From NCBI GenBank assembly GCA_963778075.1, contig CAVZTJ010000005.1, positions 310,001 to 374,000 on the forward strand: a DNA stretch of 64,000 nucleotides. Reading direction: 5' to 3'. The stretch's first letter is position 1. Every line of letters starts with the position of its first letter. The stretch is from JASHPR01 sp963778075. Its GTDB lineage: Bacteria > Actinomycetota > Actinomycetes > Streptosporangiales > Streptosporangiaceae. Below are positions 42,838-52,497 of this stretch, one piece after another. The translations under genes were made by a program, and so were the position numbers. A model generated the notes under the pieces. The model did not search any database and was not told where the DNA came from. It saw nothing but the letters and a program-made list of their open reading frames with translations.

Positions 42838-43263
42838 TCACTGCTCGTCGTCGTTGTCGCCCTGCGGCTCATCAAGCCCGGGCAGCCCGGGGAATCCGGG
42901 CAGCCCCGCCTCGCCCGGGTTGCCGGTCATCCCGGCGAGTGGCCCCATCGCCTCCTGCTGCAGGTCGCTGACGGCATCGTAGGCATCGCGGACCGCCGCG
43001 AGCACCAGGTCCGCTATGGTCTGCGCCGACTCTTCCGGCTCGGCCGGGTCGATCGCCGCCGCGGCGATGGTGACGTCCACCAGCTCGCCCTGACCGTTGA
43101 CGACGACCGTCACGAGACCGCCGCCCGCGCTTCCTTCCACCTCGGTGTCGGCCAGCTCCTGCTGAGCGGTGAAGAGCTGGCTTTGCATCTGCTGCGCCGC
43201 TGCGAGCAGCTGCTGCATATCCAATTGACCGCTGGGGTCCACGTCTGTCGTCCCATCGCTCAT
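42838..43263 (-). CDS. YbaB/EbfC family nucleoid-associated protein
   Basis: The gene has 141 residues. A helix (MQQLLAAAQQMQSQLFTAQQ), then ELADTEVEGSAGGGLVTVVV and NGQGELVDVTI, the two-strand signature of EbfC. The C-terminal ~35 residues are Gly/Pro/Asp-rich (GNPGEAGLPGFPGLPGLDEP), a disordered tail common in actinomycetes. It binds DNA as a dimer. It lies between dnaX and recR, as in most bacteria. Confidence 0.93.
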   Translation of the reverse strand: MSDGTTDVDPSGQLDMQQLLAAAQQMQSQLFTAQQELADTEVEGSAGGGLVTVVVNGQGELVDVTIAAAAIDPAEPEESAQTIADLVLAAVRDAYDAVSDLQQEAMGPLAGMTGNPGEAGLPGFPGLPGLDEPQGDNDDEQ

Positions 43264-43336
43264 CGAGGTTGCCTTGCCCTAACGTTCCGAGCCTACGGCC
43301 TGCCGCCGTCGCCGGGCACCATCGCGTGCCGACGAC

Positions 43337-45247
43337 TCAGGCGTCGCCGATTTCCTCGATGACCTGACCGCCCAGCGTCCGCTGGATCAGGTCCACTCCG
43401 GTGAGCGCGCTGGCGGCCGAGTCGTCGTGGTCGGGTTCCTCGGGCTGGGCCGGGCGTTCATGCGGCGGCGGGGGCGGGGCCTCCGGGCGCGCAGGCCGCG
43501 CGGCTGCCTCATCGGCGGCCTTGGCTTGAGCGGGGGGCGGCGTCGCGTAACGGGCGGAATCCTCGATGTCGGGACCGGCCGATTCGGATGACGGGTCCCG
43601 GCGGCCGTGCGAGGCGCCCGGTTCGGCGGCGACCGTCCTGATCCTGGGGCTGATGCCGAGCATCTGTCCCAGAACACCGGCGAGGTCCTGGTCAGACCCC
43701 CTGGCGGTGAACCCCGTGGCGGCTCCCGCCTGGGCGAACCTCAGCGTGAGGACGCCGGCCTGCAGGCTTTCCGCGGTCGCGCTGTTGAGCTGGACCCAGG
43801 CGACCCTGCTCCGGCGCCCGACCGCCTCGAGGATCTCCGGCCAGCGCTCGCGGACCGAGCCGACGTCCGCCGTCGCCGACGCACCCGCGCGTGGTGCAGG
43901 CTCGGCAGGCGGCTCCGGCCGCGCGGGCCTGGGCGGCGGTGCCACCGGTTCGGGCCGCTGCGCCTGGACGGCAGCGGCGGCAGGCCTGGCGGGTGGCGAC
44001 TCACGCTGCTCGGGCCGGTGCGGCGCCTCACCGGAGCCGAGCCTGCGCTCGAGGCGCTCCAGCCGGGCGAGCAGGCCCGCGTCGCCCGTGGCGGCCGCGG
44101 GCAGCAGCACCTGCGCACAGATCAGCTCGAGCTGCAGCCGCGGGGAGGTTGCCCCGCGCATCTCGACGAGCCCTGCGTTGATGATCTCCGCTGCCCTGGC
44201 GAGCTGCGCCTGGTCGAAACTGGCCGCCTGTTCGCGCATCCGGTCGAGCCGGTCGGCGGGCACGTCGAGCAGGCCGGTCTGGCCGGCGTCGGGCACCGCG
44301 GCCAGCACGATCAGGTCACGGAACCGGTCCAGCAGGTCGGTCGCGAACCGCCGCGGGTCGTGGCCGCCCTCGATGACCCGGTTCACGGCGCGGAACACCG
44401 CGGCACCGTCGCCGGTCGCGAACGCATCTGCGACGTCATCGAGCAGGCTCTCGTCGGTGTAGCCGAGAAGGCTCACAGCCCGCTCGTAGGTCAGCCCGGA
44501 CTCGTCGCTGCCGGCCAGTAGCTGGTCGAGGATCGACAGCGCGTCGCGCGCCGAGCCCGCGCCCGCCCGGACCACCACCTGCACCACGGCGGGCTCGTAC
44601 TTGACGCCCTCGCTGGCGAGGATCTCCTCGAGCAGCCCGCGCAGCACGGCCGGCGGCATCAGCCGGAACGGGTAGTGATGGGTGCGCGACCTGATCGTCG
44701 CGATGACCTTCTCGGGCTCCGTCGTGGCGAACACGAACTTCAGGTGCGGCGGCGGCTCCTCGACGAGCTTCAGCAGCGCGTTGAAGCCCTCGCGGGTCAC
44801 CATGTGCGCCTCGTCGACGATATAGATCTTGAAGCGGCCCGAGACCGGCGCGTAGAAGGCCCGCTCGCGAAGGTCCCTCGCGTCGTCGACGCCGCCGTGC
44901 GAAGCCGCGTCGATCTCGATCACGTCGATGCTGCCGGGCCCGGACGGGGCCAGCGCGACGCAGGAGGCGCACTTCCCGCACGGGTCGGGGGTCGGCCCCT
45001 GCTCACAGTTGAGCGAGCGCGCCAGGATGCGGGCGCTCGACGTCTTGCCGCACCCGCGGGGGCCGCTGAACAGGTAGGCGTGGTGCACCCGCCCGCTGCG
45101 CAGCGCCTGGCGCAGCGGCTCGGTGACGTGGTCCTGCCCCTTGAGCTCGGCGAAGGTGGCGGGCCGGTATCTGCGGTACAGCGCCGTGGGTGCAGCGGCG
45201 CTTCGGCCCGTTTCCGCCGCCGCGGCTTCTGGGACGTCGCCTGCCAT
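43337..45247 (-). CDS. dnaX: DNA polymerase III subunit gamma/tau
   Basis: I chose the ATG at 45247 (636 residues), since the 13 codons upstream run into the SRP RNA. Walker A is GPRGCGKTS, a zinc site CEQGPTPDPCGKCASC follows, and Walker B / sensor is YIVDEAHMVTREGFNALLKL. The clamp-loader AAA+ part ends around residue 370; the rest is a Pro/Ala-rich tau region with a further domain (WPEILEAVGRRSRVAWVQLN). A frameshift site for a separate gamma is not evident. Confidence 0.95.
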   Translation of the reverse strand: MAGDVPEAAAAETGRSAAAPTALYRRYRPATFAELKGQDHVTEPLRQALRSGRVHHAYLFSGPRGCGKTSSARILARSLNCEQGPTPDPCGKCASCVALAPSGPGSIDVIEIDAASHGGVDDARDLRERAFYAPVSGRFKIYIVDEAHMVTREGFNALLKLVEEPPPHLKFVFATTEPEKVIATIRSRTHHYPFRLMPPAVLRGLLEEILASEGVKYEPAVVQVVVRAGAGSARDALSILDQLLAGSDESGLTYERAVSLLGYTDESLLDDVADAFATGDGAAVFRAVNRVIEGGHDPRRFATDLLDRFRDLIVLAAVPDAGQTGLLDVPADRLDRMREQAASFDQAQLARAAEIINAGLVEMRGATSPRLQLELICAQVLLPAAATGDAGLLARLERLERRLGSGEAPHRPEQRESPPARPAAAAVQAQRPEPVAPPPRPARPEPPAEPAPRAGASATADVGSVRERWPEILEAVGRRSRVAWVQLNSATAESLQAGVLTLRFAQAGAATGFTARGSDQDLAGVLGQMLGISPRIRTVAAEPGASHGRRDPSSESAGPDIEDSARYATPPPAQAKAADEAAARPARPEAPPPPPHERPAQPEEPDHDDSAASALTGVDLIQRTLGGQVIEEIGDA

Positions 45248-45272
45248 AGCCTCATCCTCACGAGGACCGGAA

Positions 45273-45366
45273 GGGACCCCCCGCACACCCGTCAGAGCCC
45301 GCGTACCCTTGCTGCCTTCCAGCCCTGGGGGAGTTGGCGGGATAAACGCCGTGCGAGGGGTCTGGT
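45273..45366 (-). ncRNA. ffs: Small bacterial SRP RNA (4.5S type)
   Basis: Leftward, the sequence has the universal SRP domain IV hairpin: internal loop and tetraloop region CCAGGGCTGGAAGGCAGCAA then GGGTACGCGGG. The outer arms GACCCCTCGCAC and GTGCGGGGGGTC pair. The RNA would bind Ffh for membrane targeting. Its place directly upstream of dnaX is conserved in actinomycetes. Ends are estimated from pairing, within a few bases. Confidence 0.92.
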
Positions 45367-45452
45367 GGCCAGTCTAGCCAGCCCGCCGACCAGGAGAGGC
45401 CGAGAACTCCCCCGGGAGGCCTCAGGCCCGCGGAGTCGGTAGGCTTGCCCGC

Positions 45453-45540
45453 GGAGGATTCGCCTAGTGGCCTAGGGCGCACGCTTGGAAAGCGTGTTGG
45501 GGGCAACCCCTCGCGAGTTCGAATCTCGCATCCTCCGCCA
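45453..45540 (+). tRNA. tRNA-Ser (GGA)
   Basis: The gene has a full cloverleaf with long variable arm: acceptor GGAGGAT/ATCCTCC, anticodon stem ACGCT/AGCGT around loop CTTGGAAA (anticodon GGA), variable arm with GGGGGCAACCCC, T-arm GCGAG-TTCGAAT-CTCGC, discriminator G and encoded CCA. A second, partial copy of its 3' half is at 52979-53034, marking this gene as an integration site. Confidence 0.97.
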
Positions 45541-45856
45541 CGCTGACCTGCGCAAACGTCGGCGACGATTGCTAACGGGCAAGCATCTACTGCGTGCCTT
45601 AGTCTCATTTATAGGCTCACGCGAGGCCTCTGAAGACGTTCTCCTGCGCCAGGTGAGCGAGTCTTCGCCGCACGTTTGGCCTGGTCACGGTGTCAGCGGA
45701 CGGGCGCGAACGGACTTGTGCACGCCACCGGATCGTGTGCCTGCCGTCCACGTGACGGGGCAACGTACGGATGGCTCCCTCTGTGTCAAGATTTTCGAGG
45801 CGATGGCCTTAGGCTGTTTGGCAGCGGGCCGGGAAGTGGCCTATCCGAAGGGCCGG
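45541..45856. other. Island border without a gene
   Basis: This is the region directly behind tRNA-Ser(GGA). It has GTCTCATTTATAGGCTCA and GCGAGGC at about 45602-45630, like GTCTCATTCTTAGCCTCA and CGAGGC at about 53094-53120 behind the partial tRNA copy; these could be integrase arm sites. No coding frame is convincing. Confidence 0.4.
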
Positions 45857-46425
45857 CTACCGGGTCAGGCCGGTCACGCTGGATTGCAGAGTCGTCCCCG
45901 AATGCCCTCCCGGGCCCGTCACCGCTGCCATGGCGTCGGTGACCATCCGGTGGTAGACGATGTCGGCAGCCGCCGTTTGAGCGCTCGCATGGCTTCCATC
46001 GGTGTCTTGCCCCGGCGACTTTGCGTCGAAGTAGGCGCGGGCTTCGGTCGGGTTGCGCAGCTGGGTGACAGCCATGATGTGCAGCGCGCGGTTGATCTGC
46101 CGGTTGCCGGCGCGCGACAGGCGGTGCCGGACGTGCTCGCCGGACGAGGCGTCGATCGGCGCGGTTACGTTCTAGGACGCGAAGTGGGCCATGTCCGGGA
46201 AGCGGGTGATGTCACCGACCTCGACCAGCAGCCGAGCCGCGCCCGAGGGTCCGATGCCCTTCAGCTGGGTGAGCGTGCTGCCGGTAGCGGCGAGGAGCTC
46301 GCGCAGTTCCTTGTCGGCGGCCTTCTTGCGCTGGTAAATCCGCTCAAGGTCACCGATCAGCTCGGCAGCGACCCGCTTGCGTGCCTTCGCGGCCGCATCC
46401 CGTGGCCGGACCTTCGCCAGTAAGA
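45857..46425 (-). pseudogene. IS110-family transposase C-terminal relic with amber codon
   Basis: Leftward: KVRPRDAAAKARKRVAAELI, LKGIGPSGAARLLVEVGDIT, then RFPDMAHFAS, a TAG, and NVTAPIDASSGEHVRHRLSR, AGNRQINRALHIMAVTQLRN. This is the Transposase_20 part of IS110 enzymes including the helix-hairpin-helix GIGP. The stop replaces the Trp of the usual FASWNGTAPID. The N-terminal DEDD domain is missing. IS110 elements move by site-specific events without terminal repeats. Confidence 0.75.
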
Positions 46426-46434
46426 CCCTTGCCT

Positions 46435-46578
46435 GCCGCCGCGGACAGGTCTGACATCCGGAACTGGATCGAGGACTGGAACGAAACCCACGGCCCTACG
46501 TCTGGACCAAGACCGCCGACCAGATCCTCGACTCCATCAAACGCTACTGCGAACGAACCAACGGTCAGGACACTAGCT
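46435..46578 (+). pseudogene. IS630-family transposase C-terminal fragment
   Basis: Rightward: SDIRNWIEDWNETH, then after a one-base frame change PRPYVWTKTADQILDSIKRY and CERTNG. This is the C-terminal end of IS630-type transposases (NxxPxPFxWTKTAxxIL). It abuts the IS110 relic, so one insertion interrupted another. Confidence 0.65.
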
Positions 46579-46701
46579 GCCGGCCATCCGATGGGTGCCC
46601 GGGTGCGCGCCGGGGGTCTCGGGGAGTGCGAATCGGGGTTGATGCGCCCGGAGGTGGTCGTCGTGCCCCCGCGAGCGAGTAGACACCGCCTCACGACCAA
46701 G

Positions 46702-46962
46702 CTATTCGCAGCGGGACCAGGGCGGCGAGTAAAGCCCCCGAAGGGAGGAGGCGCCAGGCCTGCGCCCCGGCGGATCCGCCGGGTGGGCCTTGGCCATGGC
46801 GGCGTATACGCGGCCGACCGCATCCCGGGCGGCCGCGACCTCGTCAGGGCGCAGCGCATCCCGGATGATCAGGTAGCCGTCGCGTTCGAAGGCGGCCCGC
46901 TCCTCAGCCGTCATCGGCACGGACGGATCGGCGCATCTTCCAGTAGCTGACAGCTGCGTCAT
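46702..46962 (-). pseudogene. Phytanoyl-CoA dioxygenase family N-terminal stub
   Basis: From an ATG at 46962 with GGAGG seven bases upstream: MTAEERAAFERDGYLIIRDA then LRPDEVAAARDAVGRVYAAM. This is the start of PhyH-type Fe(II)/2-oxoglutarate oxygenases, but only ~60 residues remain before unrelated sequence. The iron ligands (HxD..H) are missing. Confidence 0.6.
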
Positions 46963-47140
46963 TGTTACCTCCACCGTCGTGAGCTGGTTCGCAAACGAGC
47001 AGTCAGTGTTCAGGGCATGTCTGGCAGGCCGGCCCGGCATGCGGCCTGTCTCCCGGTGAGAGGGTGTCCCACTGCGCGAGTTTCAGGCCATGTCTTCGGC
47101 CGATGTCCGCAACCGTCGGCGACCACGGCTGGCAGTAACC

Positions 47141-49531
47141 TCACTCGGCCCGCAGGGCCGTGGCCGCCGCGGACCGCGCAGCCCAGCCAGCGGGCAGGAG
47201 CGCCCCGCCGACGGCGATCACCAGGCCGGCGAGCGCCAGCACCGCCAGTTCCGGCGCGCTGTAGACCGCGAGGTAGCTGGCCGGCACGTTGGTGGCGGCC
47301 GCGTGCCCCATGGCCGGGAGCACGTACCGGTGCACGGCCATCCCGGCCGGCACCGCGACGAGCCCGGCTGCCAGCCCGGTCCCGGCGACCGAGCAGATGA
47401 CCATGGTGATGGTCTGCCGCGGCGTCATGCCGACCGCCCTGAAGATGCCGAGGTCGTGCACCCGCTCTCTGGTGTGCAGCAGCACGGTGTTGAGGACGCC
47501 CAGCCCGGCTACCACGGCAAGCAGCAGGGTCAGCAGCGCGATCAGCGCGGTCAGGGTCAGGAAGAACGGATCGTTGGTGTTGAGTCTGATGGCGCCCCCT
47601 GGCCTGAGCGAGCGGCCGAGTGCGGCCGCGTACGCCCGCGGATCGGTGCCAGGCCTCAGGCCCACATCGTAGGTCGCGGGGAAGAGCCGCGGGTCAGCGG
47701 TCGCGACGGTCCGCCAGCCGGTGAGCATGTCGAGCCCCTGGTAACTGGTGTCAAAGATCTCGCCGACAATTCGCACGGGAATCAGCCTGCCAGCGTCGCT
47801 GATCATGACCGTGTCCCCGACCGACATGCCGGTGATGGTGAGGAAATTCGTGGGAACGACCGCCTCATCGACGCGGCTGTACCAGCGTCCGCTGATCAGG
47901 TCGTAGCCGGTCCAGCGTGCATTGCCGCGGAATGCCGTCAGGTTCACCTGACCGGTAAGGCCGACGACCTTGACCCGCTCGTCTGCCTCGACCACGTATC
48001 GCAGCGTGCCCGGCTGGGCGCGCAGCGCCGCCTCGGTCGTCCGCTCGGCCACCGCCACCGGGAGGGCCCGCGGTGCGCCGCCCGGACCGAAGTTCTTGGG
48101 ACCGCCCGTGGAGCCCGACGGCAGGTCAACCTGCACAGGCTCGGCCTGCGAATGGGACAGCCCGACCACCACGCGGTTCAGCGAGGCGGTCAGGCCCGCC
48201 GCGAATGTGACCGTGGTGGCGCCGAGCAGGACAGCCGCGAGGGTGACCGCGGTCCGCGCTGGCCGGGCGAACGGCGCGGCGAGCCCGATGGTCACCGGCT
48301 GCGGTAGCCGCAGCCCGGCCAGCAGGCGGTGGGCGGCATAGCCGCGGCCCTGGTACGGAGCGCGGCCGGTCGCGATCGCCTGGACGGCGCTGAGTCGGCC
48401 GGCCCGGATCGCCGGGGCGATCGCTGCCAGCCCGGCCAGGCAGCACATCGCCGCCGGGACTGTGACACTCACCCATACGGGCACCGCCAGGGTGCCGACC
48501 TGATAAACGTTCGCCGTGCTGCTGAGCACGGGGATCGCCAGCACGTTGCCGGCCACGACGCCAGCTGCGCATCCGATCAGCGCTGGCAGGGTGATCTGAC
48601 CAGCGTAGGTGGCGACGACCTGACCAGGCGTGAAGCCGATGCTCTTCAGGACCCCGATCCGCCGGTAGCCGGCCACCACGGCGCCGCTGACGACGTTGAC
48701 CACGATGAGCACCGACAGGACCAGGCCGATGATGCCGAAGACCACGACAAACGGGACAATCGGCGCAATGCCAGTGTTCTCCTGCTGCTTGACGGCCAGG
48801 TACGACTGCGTCGCGATGATGGTGCCTCGGCGCAGCGACCCGGCCACGGCGCTGACGTCGGCATGCAGGGCGGCAGCGGACCCGGCGGCAGCGAATCGGT
48901 AGAGCAGCTGCGCGGTCGGCGGGCTACCCGGCACGCGCAGCGCCGGAATCTCGGCAGGAAGTACCCAGCCGTCGGCGGACTGACCGACGGAGTTGGCGAC
49001 GCCAACCAGGGTCAGCACCGGCGACCCTGGCACGCCGTGCGCGGTGATCTGCGTGCCGAGCTGAAGGCCGAGTCCGGAGTTTGCGGACAGCACGAACTCG
49101 CCTGGCTGGTGTGGCCAGTGACCCTGGGTGAGCACCAGGTCGTCCAGCCGCCCGCCCGGGGAGGGCCGGCCAACAAGCGTGATCGGCGGCGCGATGTACC
49201 CACCCCGGGCTCTCCCGATGACTGGCGTGATGGTTGCCTCGCCGTACGGACCAGATAGCGCCGTCACACCCGGTAGCCTTCCCGAGCCCGCCAGCTGCGC
49301 CGGCGTAGCCCGGCTCGCGTCGACAGTTGCCGTCACGTCGGCGCCGTGCTGGGCGGCGAAGGCGGCGTCGAAGGGCGAGCTGGAGTCGGCGATGAGCCCG
49401 AGGGCTAGCACGCAGGCTGCGGTCGATACCAGTACGACGATGCCGATCACGAAGGTGGTGGTCCGGCGGCGCGCCACGCCACCGCGAGCGGTCGCCGCGA
49501 CCGCCCCGGGCGAGCGAGGGCTCATCGGCAT
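47141..49531 (-). CDS. FtsX-like ABC transporter permease (large, two FtsX domains)
   Basis: The gene has 796 residues. N-terminal helix (TTFVIGIVVLVSTAACVLAL), external domain, then an FtsX core (GIIGLVLSVLIVVNVVSGAV and YRRIGVLKSIGFTPGQVVAT), further helices, a second external domain and a second FtsX core (DLGIFRAVGMTPRQTITMVI) near the C-terminus. Such duplicated permeases export peptides or lipids or confer antibiotic resistance with a single ATPase. The 10-base overlap with the ATPase gene upstream shows an operon. Intact, within the tRNA-Ser island. Confidence 0.85.
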   Translation of the reverse strand: MPMSPRSPGAVAATARGGVARRRTTTFVIGIVVLVSTAACVLALGLIADSSSPFDAAFAAQHGADVTATVDASRATPAQLAGSGRLPGVTALSGPYGEATITPVIGRARGGYIAPPITLVGRPSPGGRLDDLVLTQGHWPHQPGEFVLSANSGLGLQLGTQITAHGVPGSPVLTLVGVANSVGQSADGWVLPAEIPALRVPGSPPTAQLLYRFAAAGSAAALHADVSAVAGSLRRGTIIATQSYLAVKQQENTGIAPIVPFVVVFGIIGLVLSVLIVVNVVSGAVVAGYRRIGVLKSIGFTPGQVVATYAGQITLPALIGCAAGVVAGNVLAIPVLSSTANVYQVGTLAVPVWVSVTVPAAMCCLAGLAAIAPAIRAGRLSAVQAIATGRAPYQGRGYAAHRLLAGLRLPQPVTIGLAAPFARPARTAVTLAAVLLGATTVTFAAGLTASLNRVVVGLSHSQAEPVQVDLPSGSTGGPKNFGPGGAPRALPVAVAERTTEAALRAQPGTLRYVVEADERVKVVGLTGQVNLTAFRGNARWTGYDLISGRWYSRVDEAVVPTNFLTITGMSVGDTVMISDAGRLIPVRIVGEIFDTSYQGLDMLTGWRTVATADPRLFPATYDVGLRPGTDPRAYAAALGRSLRPGGAIRLNTNDPFFLTLTALIALLTLLLAVVAGLGVLNTVLLHTRERVHDLGIFRAVGMTPRQTITMVICSVAGTGLAAGLVAVPAGMAVHRYVLPAMGHAAATNVPASYLAVYSAPELAVLALAGLVIAVGGALLPAGWAARSAAATALRAE

Positions 49532-50214
49532 GCCCCGTTCATCGTCTCGCTGGCGACACGGCCGTCGACGAGCTGCACGGTCCGGCTCGCATAGCGGGCG
49601 GCCAGGTCCGGGTTGTGGGTGACGAGCAGCAGCGTCTGGCCGGCCCGGTTGAGCTCGAGCAGCACGGCACCGATCTGGTCGCCGGCTGCCGTGTCGAGCG
49701 CGCCGGTCGGCTCGTCGGCGAGCAGCAGGGCCGGTCGGTTGATCAGCGCTCTGGCGATCGCTGCCCGCTGCCGCTCGCCGCCGGACAGCCGGGCCGGGTA
49801 GGCGTGCGCGTGCTGGGAGATCCGCAGTGCGGCGAGCAGCTCGTCTGCTCGTGCCCGGGCGCTGGCCCGGCGCACACCGGCGAGCTGGGCTGGCAGCAGC
49901 ACGTTGTCGAGGACGGTCAGATCGTCGAGGAGGTTGAAGAACTGGAAGATCATGCCGATCTGCCGGCGGCGGAATCTGGCCTTCCTGGCTTCGGTCAGCT
50001 TGTCGATCCGCTGCCCGGCGACGGTGACCGCGCCGCGGGTCGGCCGGTCGAGACCGGCGACGAGATTGAGCAGGGTCGACTTTCCGCTGCCTGACGGGCC
50101 CATGATCGCGACTGCCTCGCCGGCTGCGACCTGCAGGCCGATACCGTCTAGGGCAGCACGGCCAGCACCGCCGTAACGCTTAGTGAGATCGTCGAGCTGT
50201 ATCAGTGCATCCAT
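49522..50214 (-). CDS. ABC transporter ATP-binding protein
   Basis: I chose the ATG at 50214 (230 residues; three residues more from 50223). Walker A is GPSGSGKST, the Q-loop region IGMIFQFFNLLDDLTVLDNV, the signature LSGGERQRAAIARALI, Walker B LLLADEPTGALD and H-loop LVTHN. It partners the FtsX-like permease, which it overlaps by 10 bases. Divergent from the NarL-type kinase/regulator, which probably controls it (a BceRS-like arrangement in concept). Confidence 0.88.
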   Translation of the reverse strand: MDALIQLDDLTKRYGGAGRAALDGIGLQVAAGEAVAIMGPSGSGKSTLLNLVAGLDRPTRGAVTVAGQRIDKLTEARKARFRRRQIGMIFQFFNLLDDLTVLDNVLLPAQLAGVRRASARARADELLAALRISQHAHAYPARLSGGERQRAAIARALINRPALLLADEPTGALDTAAGDQIGAVLLELNRAGQTLLLVTHNPDLAARYASRTVQLVDGRVASETMNGACR

Positions 50215-50375
50215 GCCGGGCACGGTAGGCGGGCGGGCCGGCGCGATGCGTCCGCCGTAAGCGGCAAGTTCGCTCCCTCATATGGCGGACCGGGGCCTGG
50301 CGTCATCCTTTTGAGGTAACGGGCTACCTCCGGTAGCGGACGTCAGCAGGGCCGCGGAGCGGCGAGAATGAGTCC

Positions 50376-51668
50376 ATGACGAGGCTTTCGGAGCTGCGCA
50401 GCTGGCCGGCCCGGTTGCTTGCCTTCGCCCGGTCCACCGAGCCGCGACGCGCGCCGAGCCCTACGGCCCTTGGTGTTGACGCGGTGCTAGCGTGCATTGC
50501 CGCGACGGCGTCACTGATGATCCACGCCGCGCCGGCAGTAACCCGCTTCGAGGATCAAAATCCATGGCTGTACGGCTCGGCGGCGGTGGCGGCTGTACTG
50601 CCCCTGGCGCTGCGCCGGGTCTACCCGGTTGCGGTGTTCTGGGTTGTGCTGGTCGCCATCATCGCCGCCCGCTATGACGCGAACTTCGTCTCGTTTGCCG
50701 CCATCGTGCTCGCTGCGTACTCCGCGATCGTGCATAGCCGGTTCCGCGGCGCGGCGGTGCTGAGCGTGCTGCTGGCCAGCGTCGTGGTCACGGCCGTCTA
50801 TCCGGACACGTCAATACCGCAGCCTGGCAGGCTCACCGCCCTGTTCGTGTTCGTCCCGGTCGTCCTGGTCGGCAGCGCCATGCGCCGGTGGCGGCACCAG
50901 GCCGGGGACTCCGCTGAACGGCTACGGTGTGCCGAGGCCGAGCACGAGGCGACCACCGTGCGAGCTCTGGCAGCCGAGCGATCGCGGATCGCCAGCGAAC
51001 TGCACGACGTCGTGACGCACAATGTCAGCGTCATGGTCGTCCAGGCCGGCGCGGCGCGGCGGATCCTCGCGGGGTCTCCGGACGACGCGAGAGCGGCGCT
51101 GCTCGCCGTCGAGGCGAGCGGCCGGACGGCCATGGTCGAGTTGCAGCATCTGCTCGGCCTGCTGTCCCCGATCGACGGCATGCAGCCGGAGCCCGGATCG
51201 GGTGAAGCCGACACCGCACCGCTGCCGCCCCAGCCAGGCCTCGGCCGTCTTCAGGCGCTCGTCGACCGGGTCGCGGCGGCCGGCCTGCCGGTCCGGCTGA
51301 CCGTGACCGGGCAGCCGCGGGCGCTGCCGCCGGGCCTGGATCTCACGGCCTACCGCGTCGTGCAGGAAGCCCTCACCAACGCCATGAAGCACGCCGGTCC
51401 GGCCTCGGCCGACGTGACATTCGACTATCGCGACGAGGCGGTGGTCATCAACGTCAGCGACGACGGCGGACGTGATCGCGGGCCCGGTCTCGAGGCGAGC
51501 CCGGCCCGGACCGGTCCAGCGGCCGTCGCGGGCAGCGGGCGCGGCCTGCTCGGCCTCAGCGAGCGGCTGTCGCTCTACGGCGGGGACTTCGACGCCGGAC
51601 CCCAGCCGGCGGGTGGCTGGCGGGTGACCGCCCGGCTGCCGGATGCCCCGGTGCCCGTCCCGTCATGA
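50376..51668 (+). CDS. NarL-type sensor histidine kinase (HisKA_3)
   Basis: The gene has 430 residues. Five to six membrane helices lie in the first 160 residues (e.g. YPVAVFWVVLVAIIAARYDA). A dimerisation helix then carries the phospho-acceptor His in RSRIASELHDVVTHNVSVMV (ELHDxxxH). An HATPase domain follows with QEALTNAMKHAG (N box), VSDDGG and GRGLLGLSERLSLYGG (G2 box). Its stop overlaps the start of the regulator by 4 bases. Divergent from the ABC operon. Confidence 0.9.
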   Translation: MTRLSELRSWPARLLAFARSTEPRRAPSPTALGVDAVLACIAATASLMIHAAPAVTRFEDQNPWLYGSAAVAAVLPLALRRVYPVAVFWVVLVAIIAARYDANFVSFAAIVLAAYSAIVHSRFRGAAVLSVLLASVVVTAVYPDTSIPQPGRLTALFVFVPVVLVGSAMRRWRHQAGDSAERLRCAEAEHEATTVRALAAERSRIASELHDVVTHNVSVMVVQAGAARRILAGSPDDARAALLAVEASGRTAMVELQHLLGLLSPIDGMQPEPGSGEADTAPLPPQPGLGRLQALVDRVAAAGLPVRLTVTGQPRALPPGLDLTAYRVVQEALTNAMKHAGPASADVTFDYRDEAVVINVSDDGGRDRGPGLEASPARTGPAAVAGSGRGLLGLSERLSLYGGDFDAGPQPAGGWRVTARLPDAPVPVPS

Positions 51669-52381
51669 CCATCCCCGGCCCGCCGTCGGCGCTCGCCCAG
51701 CCGGAAGGGCAGCCGAGGGTCGTGATCGCCGACGATCAGGCCCTCGTCCGCACCGGGTTCCGGCTGATCCTCACCGAGGCCGGTATCCCCGTGGTCGCGG
51801 AGGCAGCGGACGGCGGGGAGGCCGTGAGCGCGGTGCTCAAGCACAAGCCCGACGTCGTCCTCATGGACATCCGGATGCCGGACATGGACGGGCTCGAGGC
51901 GACCCAGCGGATCCTCGCAGCACGGCCGACCAGCCGGTGCCGCATCGTCATGCTCACCACCTTCGACCTGGACCAGTACGTCTACGCGGCGCTGGCGGCG
52001 GGCGCGAGCGGCTTCCTGCTCAAGCACGTGACGCCGGAATACCTCGTGTCGGCGGTCCGGCTCGTGCGCTCAGGCGACGCGCTGCTGTCGCCGTCCATCA
52101 CGCGCCGACTGGTCGAGCGGTTTGCCCCGGCGAACCCGGTGAACCTGCCGCTCCACGCCGACCTGGCCGTACTGACGCCCCGTGAGCTGGAGGTGTTGCG
52201 GCTGCTAGCCCACGGCCTCAGTAACGCCGAGCTGGCCGGCCAGCTCACCCTCAGCGAAGCCACCGTCAAGACGCACATCGGGCGCATCCTCACCAAGCTG
52301 CAACTCAGGGACCGGGTTCAGGCCGTCGTGCTCGCATACCAGACTGGACTCGTCGGACTTCACAGGGAGACACCCGAATGA
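51665..52381 (+). CDS. NarL/LuxR-family response regulator
   Basis: The gene has 238 residues. Receiver: VVIADDQALVRTGFRLILTE with the acidic pair, phospho-Asp in VVLMDIRMPDMDGLEATQRI, and Lys in LLKHVTPEYLV. The C-terminal HTH reads LTPRELEVLRLLAHGLSNAE, LAGQLTLSEATVKTHIGRIL. It would be phosphorylated by the kinase it overlaps and may control the divergent ABC exporter. Overlaps the small lipoprotein-like stub at its 3' end. Confidence 0.93.
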   Translation: MTIPGPPSALAQPEGQPRVVIADDQALVRTGFRLILTEAGIPVVAEAADGGEAVSAVLKHKPDVVLMDIRMPDMDGLEATQRILAARPTSRCRIVMLTTFDLDQYVYAALAAGASGFLLKHVTPEYLVSAVRLVRSGDALLSPSITRRLVERFAPANPVNLPLHADLAVLTPRELEVLRLLAHGLSNAELAGQLTLSEATVKTHIGRILTKLQLRDRVQAVVLAYQTGLVGLHRETPE

Positions 52382-52491
52382 ACCGCCGGCTCGCCGTCGA
52401 TGCCGCAGCCTGCGTCCTGCTGCTGGTCCAGAGCTGCGGGCCTTCCTGGCCTGATCGTGCCACTCGCAGGAAGCCGCAGGACGGCGTGTAG
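52378..52491 (+). pseudogene. Truncated start of a lipoprotein-like gene
   Basis: The ATG at 52378 overlaps the regulator stop (ATGA). The 37-residue peptide begins MNRRLAVDAAACVLLLVQSC, a short signal with a possible lipobox (LVQSC), then loses protein character and ends at a TAG. It probably is the remaining 5' end of a third operon gene cut off by the island's border region. Confidence 0.4.
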
Positions 52492-52497
52492 CGCTGG

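Noticed and set aside
43607..44521. Rightward frames over dnaX
   Set aside because: Antisense to conserved dnaX; no independent start site or motif.
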